Source: Enhygromyxa salina
Lineage (GTDB): Bacteria; Myxococcota_A; Polyangia; Nannocystales; Nannocystaceae
DNA length: 64,000 nt
Direction: 5' to 3'
NCBI RefSeq assembly: GCF_002994635.1
Contig: NZ_PVNL01000135.1
Coordinates: 372,001 to 436,000, forward strand
This document shows positions 25,263 through 33,761 of this stretch, one piece after another; positions within the stretch are counted from its first letter, which is position 1, and each line of letters starts with the position of its first letter. Under the pieces are notes generated by a model. That model was not told where the DNA came from, ran no database searches, and worked only from the letters and a program-made list of their open reading frames with translations. A program made the translations under genes and the position numbers.

Positions 25263-26231
25263 TCACCGACGTGGTGGTTTCCGGGCCGCGACCGCCCGCT
25301 TCGAAGGGCGTTGTGAACCGGCCTTGGGTGGGGCCAGGTCACGGTCCAACATGCAGTCGATGAAGCCGCTCAATGCCGGTGATGGGTGGCGCCGGTTCGC
25401 GTAATAAAGAAAGAGGCCGGGCCGCGCGACCGACCAGTCGGAGAGGATCTGTACCAACCGGCCCTGGTTTAGATGCTCATCCACGCGCTCACGGTCGAAC
25501 GCATAGGCGATGCCCAACCCTTGCAGGGCCGCGGCGACGCCGATGTCCGAGTTGTTGGTGACCAGCGGGCCATCCGCTGCCACCTCCACCCGCTTGCCCT
25601 TCTTCTCGAACTCCCAGCGATAGGCACGGCCGTCTGCCTGAAGCCGCCAGTTGATGCAGGCGTGGTCGTGCAGGTCCGCGGGTGACTGCGGCGTGCCGCG
25701 CCGCGCCAAGTAGTCGGGCGACGCCACGGCGATCATCTTCACGTCTGGAGTCAAGCGCACGGCGATCATGTCCTTCTCCAGCCGCCCCCCCACTCGGATG
25801 CCCGCATCAAAGCGGCCCGCGACGATGTCGCTCAACCCGTCGTCGATCACGATGTCCAGCACCACATCCGGGTGCGCATGATGAAACCGGCCCAGCCGCG
25901 GCGCGATGACCTGTCGGGCAGCCATGCCCAGCGTGTTGATGCGCAGTGTTCCGCTCATCCGGCCCGCTGACGCGCTGGCCTCGGACACCGCGTCGGCGAT
26001 GTCCCGAAACAGCGGTGCGATGCGCCCGTAGAGCTGCTCCCCGGTCGCCGTGGGGGCCACGCTTCGGGTGGTGCGGTTCAACAGCCGCGCGCCAAGCCGG
26101 GCTTCGAGCTGGCGAATGGTCTGGCTCAGCGCTGAAGGAGAGAGCCCCAGATGCTCGGCTGCGCGGGCAAAGCTCGCCCGCTCGACCACCGCGGCAAAGG
26201 CCTTCAGTTCGGCGAATTCCGATCCGCGCAT
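25263..26231 (-). CDS. LysR-family transcriptional regulator
   Basis: This 322-residue LysR regulator has an N-terminal winged HTH (residues about 5-65: FAELKAFAAVVERASFARAAEHLGLSPSALSQTIRQLEARLGARLLNRTTR in substance) and a periplasmic-binding-protein-like effector domain (about 90-300). The subgroup resembles proteobacterial regulators whose HTH ends LNRTTRSVAPTATGE. The C-terminal tail is basic (KAGSQRPSKRAVAARKPPRR). It is transcribed away from the NTF2-like and SDR genes at 26331-27439, so it probably controls them through the AT-richer spacer 26232-26330. That spacer has a direct repeat TTCTA (26263 and 26274 regions) that might be part of its site. Regulatory role inferred from orientation. 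Confidence 0.93.
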   Translation of the reverse strand: MRGSEFAELKAFAAVVERASFARAAEHLGLSPSALSQTIRQLEARLGARLLNRTTRSVAPTATGEQLYGRIAPLFRDIADAVSEASASAGRMSGTLRINTLGMAARQVIAPRLGRFHHAHPDVVLDIVIDDGLSDIVAGRFDAGIRVGGRLEKDMIAVRLTPDVKMIAVASPDYLARRGTPQSPADLHDHACINWRLQADGRAYRWEFEKKGKRVEVAADGPLVTNNSDIGVAAALQGLGIAYAFDRERVDEHLNQGRLVQILSDWSVARPGLFLYYANRRHPSPALSGFIDCMLDRDLAPPKAGSQRPSKRAVAARKPPRR

Positions 26232-26330
26232 TCTGTACTGTTTGCTTCATAACCCATCAAGATTCTAGGCCATTTTCTAATTTATTTCCGGGCGCATCCT
26301 GACCACCTCAGCCACCAAGGAACCCATCAC

Positions 26331-26660
26331 ATGACCACTCTGACGCTCCCCGATCCGATCGCCGCTTACTTTGCGGCCGACAAACAAAACGCCGAAGCGC
26401 TTGCCCAGTGCTTCACCGCACGGGCCACCGTAACGGATGAGGGCCACAGCCACGTCGGCCGCGACGCCATCCGAGCGTGGAAGGCGGCGGCATCGGCCAA
26501 GTACACCTACACGAATGAGCCGTTGGCCCTCGAGCAGACCGATGGCTGCCACATCGTCACCAGTCGGGTGGCGGGCAATTTCCCCGGCAGCCCCGTCGAT
26601 CTTCGCTACTACTTTCGCCTCGAGCGCGGGCTGATCGCATCGCTGGAGATCGTCGTATGA
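26331..26660 (+). CDS. NTF2/SnoaL-like protein
   Basis: The 109-residue product has the SnoaL-like cone fold pattern: PDPIAAYFAADKQNAEALAQCFTARATVTDEGHSHVGRDAIRAW at the front in substance, and a C-terminal strand set YYFRLERGLIASLEIVV. Such proteins are small cytoplasmic enzymes or binding modules. The ATGA overlap with the downstream SDR gene (26657-26660) shows translational coupling, so the two probably act in one pathway. Substrate unknown. Part of the block controlled by the divergent LysR gene. Confidence 0.88.
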   Translation: MTTLTLPDPIAAYFAADKQNAEALAQCFTARATVTDEGHSHVGRDAIRAWKAAASAKYTYTNEPLALEQTDGCHIVTSRVAGNFPGSPVDLRYYFRLERGLIASLEIVV

Positions 26661-27439
26661 GCTTCGATCTTCAGCTGCAGGGCCTGCGGGCGCTGGTCAC
26701 CGGCGGCACCAAAGGCGTGGGCTTCGCGGTCGTGCAACGTCTGCATGAGGCCGGTGCGCAGGTGATGGCCACAGCGCGCTCGGCACCTTCCACGCCGACC
26801 GAAGGCGTGTCCTTTGTCGCTGCGGATCTCGCTACCGCAGCGGGCGCAGCAGATGTCGCGCAAGCGGTGCTCGAGCGCTGGGGCGGCGTGGACATCCTGG
26901 TCAACGTGGTTGGCGGATCCAGCGCACCGGGCGGGGGCTTTGCGGCGCTAGACGACGCGCAGTGGTACCGCGAGCTGAACCAGAATCTGATGCCTGCCGT
27001 ACGCCTCGACCGGGCGTTGCTGCCCGCCATGCTGGCGCGAGGCTCGGGCGTCATCATCCACGTCAGCTCCATTCAGCGCCTGCTGCCGCTGCCGGAGTCG
27101 ACCACCGCCTACGCAGCGGCCAAGGCGGCCTTGTCCACTTACAGCAAGGCTCTGTCGAAAGAGGTCACGCCACGAGGTGTTCGCGTCCTGCGCGTTTCGC
27201 CCGGCTGGATCGAGACCGACGCCGCCATCGCGCTGGCCGAGCGCGTAGCCACTCAGGCGGGCACGGACTACGAGGGCGGCAAGCAGATCATCATGCGATC
27301 GCTGGGCGGCATCCCCCTCGGACGGCCCGCCAAGCCGCAAGAGGTCGCCGACCTGATCACGTTTTTGGTATCACCGCGGGCTGGCTCGATATCGGGCTCT
27401 GAGCACGTGATCGACGGAGGCACAATTCCGACGGTCTAG
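26657..27439 (+). CDS. short-chain dehydrogenase/reductase
   Basis: The 260-residue classical SDR has the cofactor motif TGGTKGVG at 15-22, NVVGG in place of NNAG, catalytic Ser in HVSS (about 137-138), Tyr152 and Lys156 in AYAAAKAALS. The C-terminus has PLGRPAKPQEVADLITFLVS and GSEHVIDGGTIPTV. An Arg after the first strand (MATARS) suggests NADP(H). It oxidises or reduces an alcohol/ketone pair on an unknown substrate. Coupled to the NTF2-like gene upstream and divergent to a LysR regulator; the set resembles small oxidoreductase modules found in proteobacteria and may have been acquired. Confidence 0.95.
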   Translation: MSFDLQLQGLRALVTGGTKGVGFAVVQRLHEAGAQVMATARSAPSTPTEGVSFVAADLATAAGAADVAQAVLERWGGVDILVNVVGGSSAPGGGFAALDDAQWYRELNQNLMPAVRLDRALLPAMLARGSGVIIHVSSIQRLLPLPESTTAYAAAKAALSTYSKALSKEVTPRGVRVLRVSPGWIETDAAIALAERVATQAGTDYEGGKQIIMRSLGGIPLGRPAKPQEVADLITFLVSPRAGSISGSEHVIDGGTIPTV

Positions 27440-27518
27440 CAGGCCGAGCGCGCGATCGTCTTGCTGCGCGAGTCCGACGAATCCATCGACGCATGGGTCG
27501 CACGACGTGCGGCTCAAC

Positions 27519-27550
27519 GCTCGCCGAGGGGTAGCCTCCCCTCGGCGAGC
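27519..27550. terminator. perfect hairpin between convergent SDR and aldo/keto reductase genes
   Basis: Arms of 13 bp (27519-27531 and 27538-27550: GCTCGCCGAGGGG and its complement) surround the loop TAGCCT. No T-run follows on either strand, so this would be a stem-loop end protecting both transcripts or a Rho-assisted terminator. It lies midway between stops at 27439 and 27575. Confidence 0.6.
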
Positions 27551-27574
27551 GCAATCTTGCTCACCCGAGCAGCA

Positions 27575-28594
27575 TCACCTCCGAGCGAGACGCGCCTGCA
27601 TCCAATACGGATACAGACTCGGCGGCGCCGTGAGCTCGGCGAGGCCCGCGAGCTCCTCCGCCGTCCACTCGATGTCGATCGCACCGAGGTTATCCTCGAG
27701 CTGCTCGACCCGCTTCGCCCCCACGATCACCGAGGAGATCCCACGCTGCCGCAGCACCCACGAGAGCGCCAGCCGTGGAATCGTCGAGTCCTTCGCCTTC
27801 GCCAGCGCGTCGAGCTTCTCGACGAGATCGTAGCCCTTCTCCTTGTCGATGGGCGGGAAGTCGAGAATCGTGCGGCGGGAGCCCTCGGGGTTCGCGTGGT
27901 CGCGGCGGTACTTGCCCGTGATGAAGCCACCCGCCAGCGGCGACCAGACCATGATGCCGAGGCCCTGGTCCTCGCACATTGGCACGAGGTCGAGCTCGAG
28001 CTCGCGACCGAGGAGCGAGTAGTAGGCCTGCAGCGAGACGAAGCGGGCGCTCGATCGTGCGAGGTCGTTGGCCTTGACCACCTGCCACGCCGTGAGGTTG
28101 GAGCACCCGACGTAGCGGACCTTGCCCTGCTGCACGAGATCCTCGAGGGCGTGCATGGTCTCCTCGAGCGGGGTGAAGTCGTCGGGACCGTGGATCTGGT
28201 AGAGGTCGATGTGGTCGGTGCCGAGACGTCGCAGGCTCGCTTCACAGCCGGCGATGATGTGCTTGCGGGACAGGCCGACGTTGTTCATGTCGCCGGTGCC
28301 CGTTTCCGCGTCGTCGCTCATGGCCCCGCGGACCTTGGTGGCGATCACCACGGCGTCACGGCTCACGCCGAGTTCCTTCAGGGCCCCGCCGAGCAGCGTC
28401 TCCGACTGCCCACGACTGTAGATGTCGGCGGTGTCGAAGAAGTTGATGCCCCCATCGAGGGCGCGCTTCACCAGCGCGGTGGCCCCGTCCTGCTCGACCT
28501 GGCCGATGCCGTAGAAACCCTGACCAAAGGTCATGCACCCGAGGCACAGCTCGGAGACGCGTAGACCGGTGTTACCCAAGAATCGATACTTCAT
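27575..28594 (-). CDS. aldo/keto reductase
   Basis: This 339-residue TIM-barrel reductase has the catalytic tetrad Asp54 (NFFDTADIY), Tyr59, Lys87 (ATKVRG) and His135 (DLYQIHGPD). The NADP-binding region is SSVIVGAKRVEQLEDNL near the C-terminus. It matches the YajO/Tas/IolS-like branch. The start ATG has an ideal Shine-Dalgarno (AGGAGG eight bases upstream). The divergent AraC-family gene at 28745 probably regulates it, since the 150 bp between is the only shared control region. It reduces aldehydes/ketones with NADPH; physiological substrate unknown. Confidence 0.95.
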   Translation of the reverse strand: MKYRFLGNTGLRVSELCLGCMTFGQGFYGIGQVEQDGATALVKRALDGGINFFDTADIYSRGQSETLLGGALKELGVSRDAVVIATKVRGAMSDDAETGTGDMNNVGLSRKHIIAGCEASLRRLGTDHIDLYQIHGPDDFTPLEETMHALEDLVQQGKVRYVGCSNLTAWQVVKANDLARSSARFVSLQAYYSLLGRELELDLVPMCEDQGLGIMVWSPLAGGFITGKYRRDHANPEGSRRTILDFPPIDKEKGYDLVEKLDALAKAKDSTIPRLALSWVLRQRGISSVIVGAKRVEQLEDNLGAIDIEWTAEELAGLAELTAPPSLYPYWMQARLARR

Positions 28595-28744
28595 GCCGTC
28601 CTCCTGTTTGTGATAGCGGCTGCTCGAACCCTAGGTCGCAGCCCGCGGGACTGCCACCGAAGATCCTGGCGAGGGTTTGCCTAATCCTGTCAGTGGGCAC
28701 GGGCACGGTGGCTTTTTTGGTCGGAACCTGGTCAGATTCTGGCA

Positions 28745-29647
28745 ATGGCGACGGACTTCGTCGAGTTTCTGAACGCCCACACCCCGGTCGAGGGATTAAC
28801 CGAGACGCACTGGCCCGGCTTGACGCTGTTCCGCAGGAGCGAGCCGAGCGCGCGAAGCTCGATGATCTACAGCTCCAGCATCTGCTTCGTCGCCCAGGGT
28901 GCCAAGTGGGCCCACGTGGGCGGCGTGACCTACCGCTACGACCCGATGAACTACCTGGTGGTCTCGCTGCCACTCCCCGTGGAAGTGGAGATCCCCGAGG
29001 CCACGCCCGAGAAACCACTCCTGGGGCTCGTACTTCAGGTCGACGTGGCGGAGGTCGGGCAGCTGCTGCTCGAGATGGAGGAGGCCGACGCCCAGATCGG
29101 ACGCCACGCGCAGCCGGGCATCTACGTCTCGCCGATCCACCCGGAGCTGGCGGACGCGATCACCCGCCTGACCAAGGCGTCGATCGACCGGACACGCGCG
29201 CGTGTCCTCGGTCCCGGGGCGATGCGCGAGGTTCTGTTCCACATGCTGCGGGGCGACCAGGGCGAGCAGCTGCGCCAGCTCGCCCTGAACGCTGGCGCCG
29301 GTCGTGGCGTCGCTCGAGCGGTGCGCCACCTGCAAGATCACTTCGACCAGCCGACCGACGTGGAGAGCCTCGCCCGCATGGTCGGCATGAGCACCTCGAC
29401 CCTCCATCGCAGCTTCAAGGACGTGACCGCCCTGACGCCGATCCAATACCTCAAGACGATTCGCCTGCACCGGGCCCGCGTGCTGATGCTGAGCGCTGGA
29501 CTCAGCGCTGGTGAGGCCGCCTTCCGTGTCGGCTATCAGAGCCAGTCGCAATTCGGTCGAGAGTTCAAGCGCCTGTTCGGCGCGACGCCGACCCAGGTCG
29601 TGCGGGAGATGCAGGCCAGCCCCCCCGAGGCGCGGGCGGGCTCTTGA
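28745..29647 (+). CDS. AraC-family transcriptional regulator
   Basis: The 300-residue regulator has an N-terminal AraC_N-type cupin domain (about 20-150; SMIYSSSICFVAQGAK, YLVVSLPLPVEVEI) and two HTH motifs at the C-terminus (about 200-295): VESLARMVGMSTSTLHRSFKDVT and AGEAAFRVGYQSQSQFGREFKRLFG. The arrangement is that of YqhC-like regulators, which in Escherichia coli activate a neighbouring aldo/keto reductase gene in response to aldehydes. The neighbour here is also an aldo/keto reductase gene on the opposite strand, so the same logic is likely. Effector and operator not determined. Confidence 0.93.
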   Translation: MATDFVEFLNAHTPVEGLTETHWPGLTLFRRSEPSARSSMIYSSSICFVAQGAKWAHVGGVTYRYDPMNYLVVSLPLPVEVEIPEATPEKPLLGLVLQVDVAEVGQLLLEMEEADAQIGRHAQPGIYVSPIHPELADAITRLTKASIDRTRARVLGPGAMREVLFHMLRGDQGEQLRQLALNAGAGRGVARAVRHLQDHFDQPTDVESLARMVGMSTSTLHRSFKDVTALTPIQYLKTIRLHRARVLMLSAGLSAGEAAFRVGYQSQSQFGREFKRLFGATPTQVVREMQASPPEARAGS

Positions 29648-29704
29648 TGAAGTCCAGACTGCGCCACCTCGCTTGGCCCTTGGTGCGCCCAGCGACGACC
29701 GCGC

Positions 29705-30112
29705 TCATCGCGGTGCGGTGGCCTTTGGTGGCCGCACCATGCGATCCATCAGGTGCTCCAGCGTGGCGGGCAGGTCATTGCAGCGACCCATGTGCACGGC
29801 TGAGGTCTGGATGATCGAGCTGCGCTTGGCCGTCAGCCAGTGGAAGCGCGCACGGGGCTCCAGCAATCCGATCGGCGCGGCGGATTCGCCACCGCGGCAG
29901 ATCGCCGGGATCGTCTCCAGGTGGCGACTCAGCGACTCGATGTCCAGCGTGGGGTCGAGCGCGCGCAGGCGCGTCTCGTCGAGCTCGATGCGCGCCTCCA
30001 AAAAGCCCGCGCGCTCGCACGACAGGATGATGCCGACGTTGACGAATTCCTCCCGCTCCACGCGCGGCACCACGCGGATCACCGCGTAGTCGTAGGTGTC
30101 ATGCCCGTGCAC
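29705..30112 (-). CDS. DUF3037 protein paired with HipA-like kinase
   Basis: This 135-residue protein starts YDYAVIRVVPRVEREEFVNVGIILSC, the DUF3037 signature, and continues FLEARIELDETRLRALDP. No catalytic residues are known for the family. It overlaps the upstream HipA-like gene by 14 bp on the same strand, an arrangement I recall as frequent for DUF3037. It is cytoplasmic and probably works with the kinase. G/C third positions and sequence style (short helices, CTG/GCC use) resemble gammaproteobacterial rather than local genes. Confidence 0.85.
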   Translation of the reverse strand: MHGHDTYDYAVIRVVPRVEREEFVNVGIILSCERAGFLEARIELDETRLRALDPTLDIESLSRHLETIPAICRGGESAAPIGLLEPRARFHWLTAKRSSIIQTSAVHMGRCNDLPATLEHLMDRMVRPPKATAPR

Positions 30113-30872
30113 GGACCGCCTCCTGCACGAACGCTCCGCGCTGGGTCACGCGCCGCGTCAGATGGGCCACATAGGCCGCGCGCTGGTTCGCCGGATCCCC
30201 AAACGCGTCCGGCCCCTGCAGCCAGGCATCGGGCACGTCCGCCACGATGCCGGCGATCACGTCGTCGGACAGGCGCGACGCCAGTTCTGCATCGACGTCG
30301 GCCAGGCGCGTGGCCCAGCGCAGCAGCACGTGGTCGCGAATCAGCGGGAACGGCTTTGCGGCACCGGCGGTGTCGCCATCCCACCCATGGTGGAAGTACA
30401 GCGATGCACCGTGGTCGATCAGGTACAGGCGGCGGTGCCACATCAGCAGATTGGTGTTGCGCGCGGTGCGGTCGACGTTGCTGATGAAGGCGTCGAACCA
30501 GACGATGCGCGAAGCGAGGTCGGCATCCGGCTGTTCCGCCACCGGGTCGAAGTTCACCGAGCCAGGCAGGTAGTCCATCGCCAGGTTGAGCCCGGCGCTG
30601 GCCTTGATCAGGTCCTGGATCTCCGGGTCGCCTTCGGTGCGGGCGAGCTCGGCATCCAGTTCGATCAGCGCCAGGTCCGGCATCGGCAGCTGCAGCGCCT
30701 TCGCCAGGCCGCCGGCGATCAGTTCGGCCACCAGCGCCTTCGGTCCCTGGCCGGCGCCGCGAAACTTGAGGACATACAGGCCATCGTCGTCGGCCTCGAC
30801 CACGGCGGGCATCGAGCCGCCCTCGCGCAGCGGCGTGACGTAGCGGGTGGCAGTGCGGAGCGGGAGCGTCAT
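30099..30872 (-). CDS. HipA-like kinase domain protein
   Basis: The 257-residue protein belongs to the compact HipA-family kinase group (HipA_2 type). Seen: a Lys in LYVLKFRGAGQGPKALVAE (ATP site region), the catalytic loop region VWFDAFISNVDRTARNTNLLM (Asp and Asn residues), and the metal-binding LYLIDHGASLYF. It lacks the N-terminal HipB-binding lobe of full HipA (about 430 residues). HipA kinases phosphorylate cellular targets (Glu-tRNA synthetase in E. coli); the target here is unknown, and no HipB antitoxin is next to it. It is coupled to DUF3037. The gene ends at 30099 and its start ATG is at 30872. Confidence 0.87.
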   Translation of the reverse strand: MTLPLRTATRYVTPLREGGSMPAVVEADDDGLYVLKFRGAGQGPKALVAELIAGGLAKALQLPMPDLALIELDAELARTEGDPEIQDLIKASAGLNLAMDYLPGSVNFDPVAEQPDADLASRIVWFDAFISNVDRTARNTNLLMWHRRLYLIDHGASLYFHHGWDGDTAGAAKPFPLIRDHVLLRWATRLADVDAELASRLSDDVIAGIVADVPDAWLQGPDAFGDPANQRAAYVAHLTRRVTQRGAFVQEAVRARA

Positions 30873-31112
30873 CTGGCCTTCGGGATACCGCGCCTGCGTG
30901 GCCGCCTCGGGTCGAGCGCGCCACGCCCATGCGCCGCAACGCCGGATAGACTACCACGCTCGAGGCCACGCCGAACACGAGCACCCCTGGAACCCGAGCG
31001 GCCGCGCACCATCACTCGTCGCGCGTACGGCTTCCACTTGTCAGGAATGACACAGAGTCGACGCAAAGTATGGATTTCCTTTCGTCATACATTTTCATAA
31101 CATTTCCTCGTC

Positions 31113-32945
31113 ATGTCGATGTTCAAACCTGGAATTCCTGTGGTCGCGCTGGCAGGCGCATTGTGCACTGCCTGCCCTGCTGACGACGACGCTTCGACGA
31201 GCCACGACGACGACTCGATGGGCGCCAGCGCTGGCGAGATGTCGCTCTCGGGGGACATGCCGAGCTCGGACACTGCCCCGAACACCGAGAGCGAGTCCGG
31301 CGAGGGCGAGTCCGGCGAGGGCGAGTCCGGCGGGGGCGAGTCCGGCGGGGGCGAGACCGGCGAGGGCGAGACTGGCGAGGGCGAGACTGGCGAGGGCGAG
31401 GCCGAGAACGGTGTGTGTCCCAGTTCTCCCACACTCCCCCACTTGCGGCTGACGGGCGCGATCAAGACTCTCGAGGGTTGGGTCCCGATCGACGAAACCT
31501 CGTGCGATCTCCCCGCGGTCGCGTCGTTCGACTTCGAGTACGAGGGCGGAACTCCCGCGGCTCACAGCTGCAACAGCGAAGAAAATCCCCAGCTCCAGTT
31601 CCAGTTTCGGTTCGGCCTCCCCAACAACAACTGGGAGCCCGAGTGGAACGAGGACTCGCTCTACATGATGAAGTGTGTAGACATGTACTTCTTCACCGAG
31701 CCTGCGGGCGATGACACCTGCCGGCTCGCTCGCGTCGACATCGTCGATCCCGACAACCCCGAGCTCCCGATCTACTCGGTCGGCTCGACGCTCACCCACC
31801 TCGACGAGAATGGCCTCGCGCTCGAGGCCATCAACCCGGTTCCCTGCGAGTCCAATTGCGCCGAAGGCGAGCTCTACGATCTGCGCTTCGCCACGGCGGA
31901 CGGCGAGGCCGTCATCGATGCCCAAGGCTTCCCGTGGACCCATCTGGAGTCCGGGGGCAAGAAGTACCGCGCGATCCGCTTCGACGCGATGGCGGTCGAG
32001 ACGAGCGAGGTGCAGAACCACTCAATTGGCGGCGAAGACGGCGAAGACGGCGGCGACGGCGAGGAAGACCCATGCGAGGACGCCGTCGGCGGGGAGTTGG
32101 TCTCGTGGGCCATGGTCCTCGAGAGCGACCCCGACCTCGAACCGAGCGACTCGGGCGGGGCCGGCAATCCGGAGCCGCCCGGCTCCTGTCTCGGCGAGAT
32201 CGACAGCCCTCAGCCCGATCTCTTCGTCGGCGACGGCGTCGCGGATATGGAGCTGCGCCTGTGGACGATCGACTCCGAGCCGCCCGTGGAGCTGCAAGTC
32301 GGCGCACACGTCCACGTGCAAGGCAGCTTTGAAGACTGCTGTGATGACGACATCTCCGTCAAAGAGTCGGTGGTGGTCCGTGCCTACCCGAGCGAGCGCT
32401 TCATCCTCGGGCTCGTCGACTCGCACTGGCACGTCCCCCCCACACTCCCCGGGGGTGTCCTCGCCGCGATCGGCGAGACCTTCGACAGCTGGCTGCATCC
32501 CTTCGAGCTCAGCGCCCGCGACGACCTGCTGTGCAGCAAGAAGCTGTGGTCTGGCGCGGTCAGGACGCGCATGAGCGTCCAAGTCGACGCGGGGGAGTGC
32601 GAGAGCGCCAAGATCGTCGATGAAGACGAGGGCGCCTTCGCAGATGTGTTCTTTGTCGCTGCCGGCGACATGGATTCATGGTTCCCCAACGGCCAGAACG
32701 TCGACAGCATCAGCCACAGCGCGGTGTTCATCTCTCGTCAGAGCTGCGAGCCGGGCGAGTGCCCCGAGACCGCCAACTCATATGTCTGCCCGCCCGATTC
32801 TCAGGTCCAAGACCGCGCCTATATGAGCTTTGCTGGCTACGACTACGAGCCGGACGCTCTGGGTTATGACCATGTCTGTGAGATTCTCGCGATCGGTGAC
32901 GACGGTCAGCGCATCGACTACGAACTCGACTGCGGGGGGCTGTGA
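31113..32945 (+). CDS. large exported lipoprotein with acidic repeat linker
   Basis: The 610-residue product has a signal peptide (MSMFKPGIPVVALAGALCTAC); the lipobox is unusual (CTAC). A linker of tandem ESGEGESGEGESGGGE/TGEGE units (about 58-95) follows. The large C-terminal region has many Cys pairs (MMKCVDMYFF, PCESNCAEGELYD, FEDCCDDDI, SCEPGECPE), suggesting disulfides, and motifs such as GSFEDCCDDD and GYDYEPDALGYDHVCEI. No enzyme family is recognised. The upstream 40 bp are AT-rich (ATTTTCATAACATTT at about 31090), where the promoter should lie; no clear Shine-Dalgarno is present. The region 30873-31112 holds nothing else identifiable. Confidence 0.75.
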   Translation: MSMFKPGIPVVALAGALCTACPADDDASTSHDDDSMGASAGEMSLSGDMPSSDTAPNTESESGEGESGEGESGGGESGGGETGEGETGEGETGEGEAENGVCPSSPTLPHLRLTGAIKTLEGWVPIDETSCDLPAVASFDFEYEGGTPAAHSCNSEENPQLQFQFRFGLPNNNWEPEWNEDSLYMMKCVDMYFFTEPAGDDTCRLARVDIVDPDNPELPIYSVGSTLTHLDENGLALEAINPVPCESNCAEGELYDLRFATADGEAVIDAQGFPWTHLESGGKKYRAIRFDAMAVETSEVQNHSIGGEDGEDGGDGEEDPCEDAVGGELVSWAMVLESDPDLEPSDSGGAGNPEPPGSCLGEIDSPQPDLFVGDGVADMELRLWTIDSEPPVELQVGAHVHVQGSFEDCCDDDISVKESVVVRAYPSERFILGLVDSHWHVPPTLPGGVLAAIGETFDSWLHPFELSARDDLLCSKKLWSGAVRTRMSVQVDAGECESAKIVDEDEGAFADVFFVAAGDMDSWFPNGQNVDSISHSAVFISRQSCEPGECPETANSYVCPPDSQVQDRAYMSFAGYDYEPDALGYDHVCEILAIGDDGQRIDYELDCGGL

Positions 32946-33028
32946 ACGAGTCTTGATCTCGCAGCTCGACCCCCAGCACGGGCGCGCCGAGCGACTCGCG
33001 GATGAGGTCGAGCTGCCGCCGTGATGGA

Positions 33029-33115
33029 AGTCAGACTCGCAGCACGTGCGACGTGAACTGCGGAAGCGTTACTCGAATTCCGCCACGCTAACGATGAAGC
33101 CCTGGCCGCCGCTCG
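33029..33115. repeat. copy B of the dispersed repeat (3' end of lipoprotein gene)
   Basis: Pairs with 22687-22781. This copy contains the last 15 or so codons and the stop (TAA at 33069-33071) of the lipoprotein gene at 33069-33749 plus about 40 bp of its 3' flank. Confidence 0.6.
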
Positions 33116-33749
33116 GGCCGGTCGTCTGCCCCGTGTACTCGAACGTTGCCCGCAGCGACTCGCCCTCGAGCCCCCAGCTGATTAGCCCGCGAATCGACGT
33201 CCCGCTGACCTCGACGAGCTCGGTGAGGTCGGAAGAGAACACGGAGATCGGCGAGAGCTGAGCGTGGACCTGGTAGACCGGCTGGTCGTTGGTCCGCTCG
33301 ACGGTGATGGGGATGGACACGAACACCATGCCATCGGAGTCGGCGAACGAGACCATGCCGTCGGCTTGGACGGCATCTCCAGCACATGCCACGCCGGCAC
33401 CGCCTCCGACGTAGCGATTGATCCGATAGCTGCTCTGGTCCACCTCGAAGGTGGCCTCGGCCTCGAACACTGCGTTGGCGTTCTCGATGTTGATCTCATC
33501 GGTGCCCGGAGACCATGTCCACGTGCCCACGTAGGGCCCGGCGAGTTTCGCAAGCTCCTCACCGACGGGGACCCCCCACGGGGTGAAGTCCTTCGTCTCG
33601 AGGGCTTGTAGTTGGTACTCGCAGGGCCCGTCGTCCTGCGGTCCGGTCGTGTCTCCGCACGCGACGAGCATGAGGAACAGCGGGGCCAACAGGGCCCCAG
33701 GAGCCCTATGGAGTAGGGCGGCCATCCTCTGCACTTCGCGTAACCTCAT
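33069..33749 (-). CDS. exported lipoprotein, unknown function
   Basis: This 226-residue product has a lipoprotein signal (GALLAPLFLMLVAC) and a mature N-terminus GDTTGPQDDGPCEYQL. The rest is a single beta-rich domain (GPYVGTWTWSPGTDEINIENANAVFEAEATFEV; later SVFSSDLTELVEVSGTSIRG, ending GFIVSVAEFE). It looks like a beta-sandwich without catalytic motifs. ATG at 33749 or the ATG eight codons later are both possible. It is 12 bp downstream of the GST-like gene on the same strand. A decayed copy of its 3' end lies at 22687-22781, so a paralogue once existed there. Confidence 0.75.
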   Translation of the reverse strand: MRLREVQRMAALLHRAPGALLAPLFLMLVACGDTTGPQDDGPCEYQLQALETKDFTPWGVPVGEELAKLAGPYVGTWTWSPGTDEINIENANAVFEAEATFEVDQSSYRINRYVGGGAGVACAGDAVQADGMVSFADSDGMVFVSIPITVERTNDQPVYQVHAQLSPISVFSSDLTELVEVSGTSIRGLISWGLEGESLRATFEYTGQTTGPSGGQGFIVSVAEFE

Positions 33750-33761
33750 CGACCACCACCC

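Noticed and set aside
25263..28594. An intact mobile element carrying the LysR/SDR/AKR genes
   Set aside because: No transposase, integrase, terminal repeats or tRNA junction could be seen; only the dispersed repeat at 22687/33029 hints at recombination.
32946..33024. Short open frame ending QLDPQHGRAERLADEVELPP
   Set aside because: Too short, with no start signal or family; it may be a gene-end remnant but the evidence is not enough.
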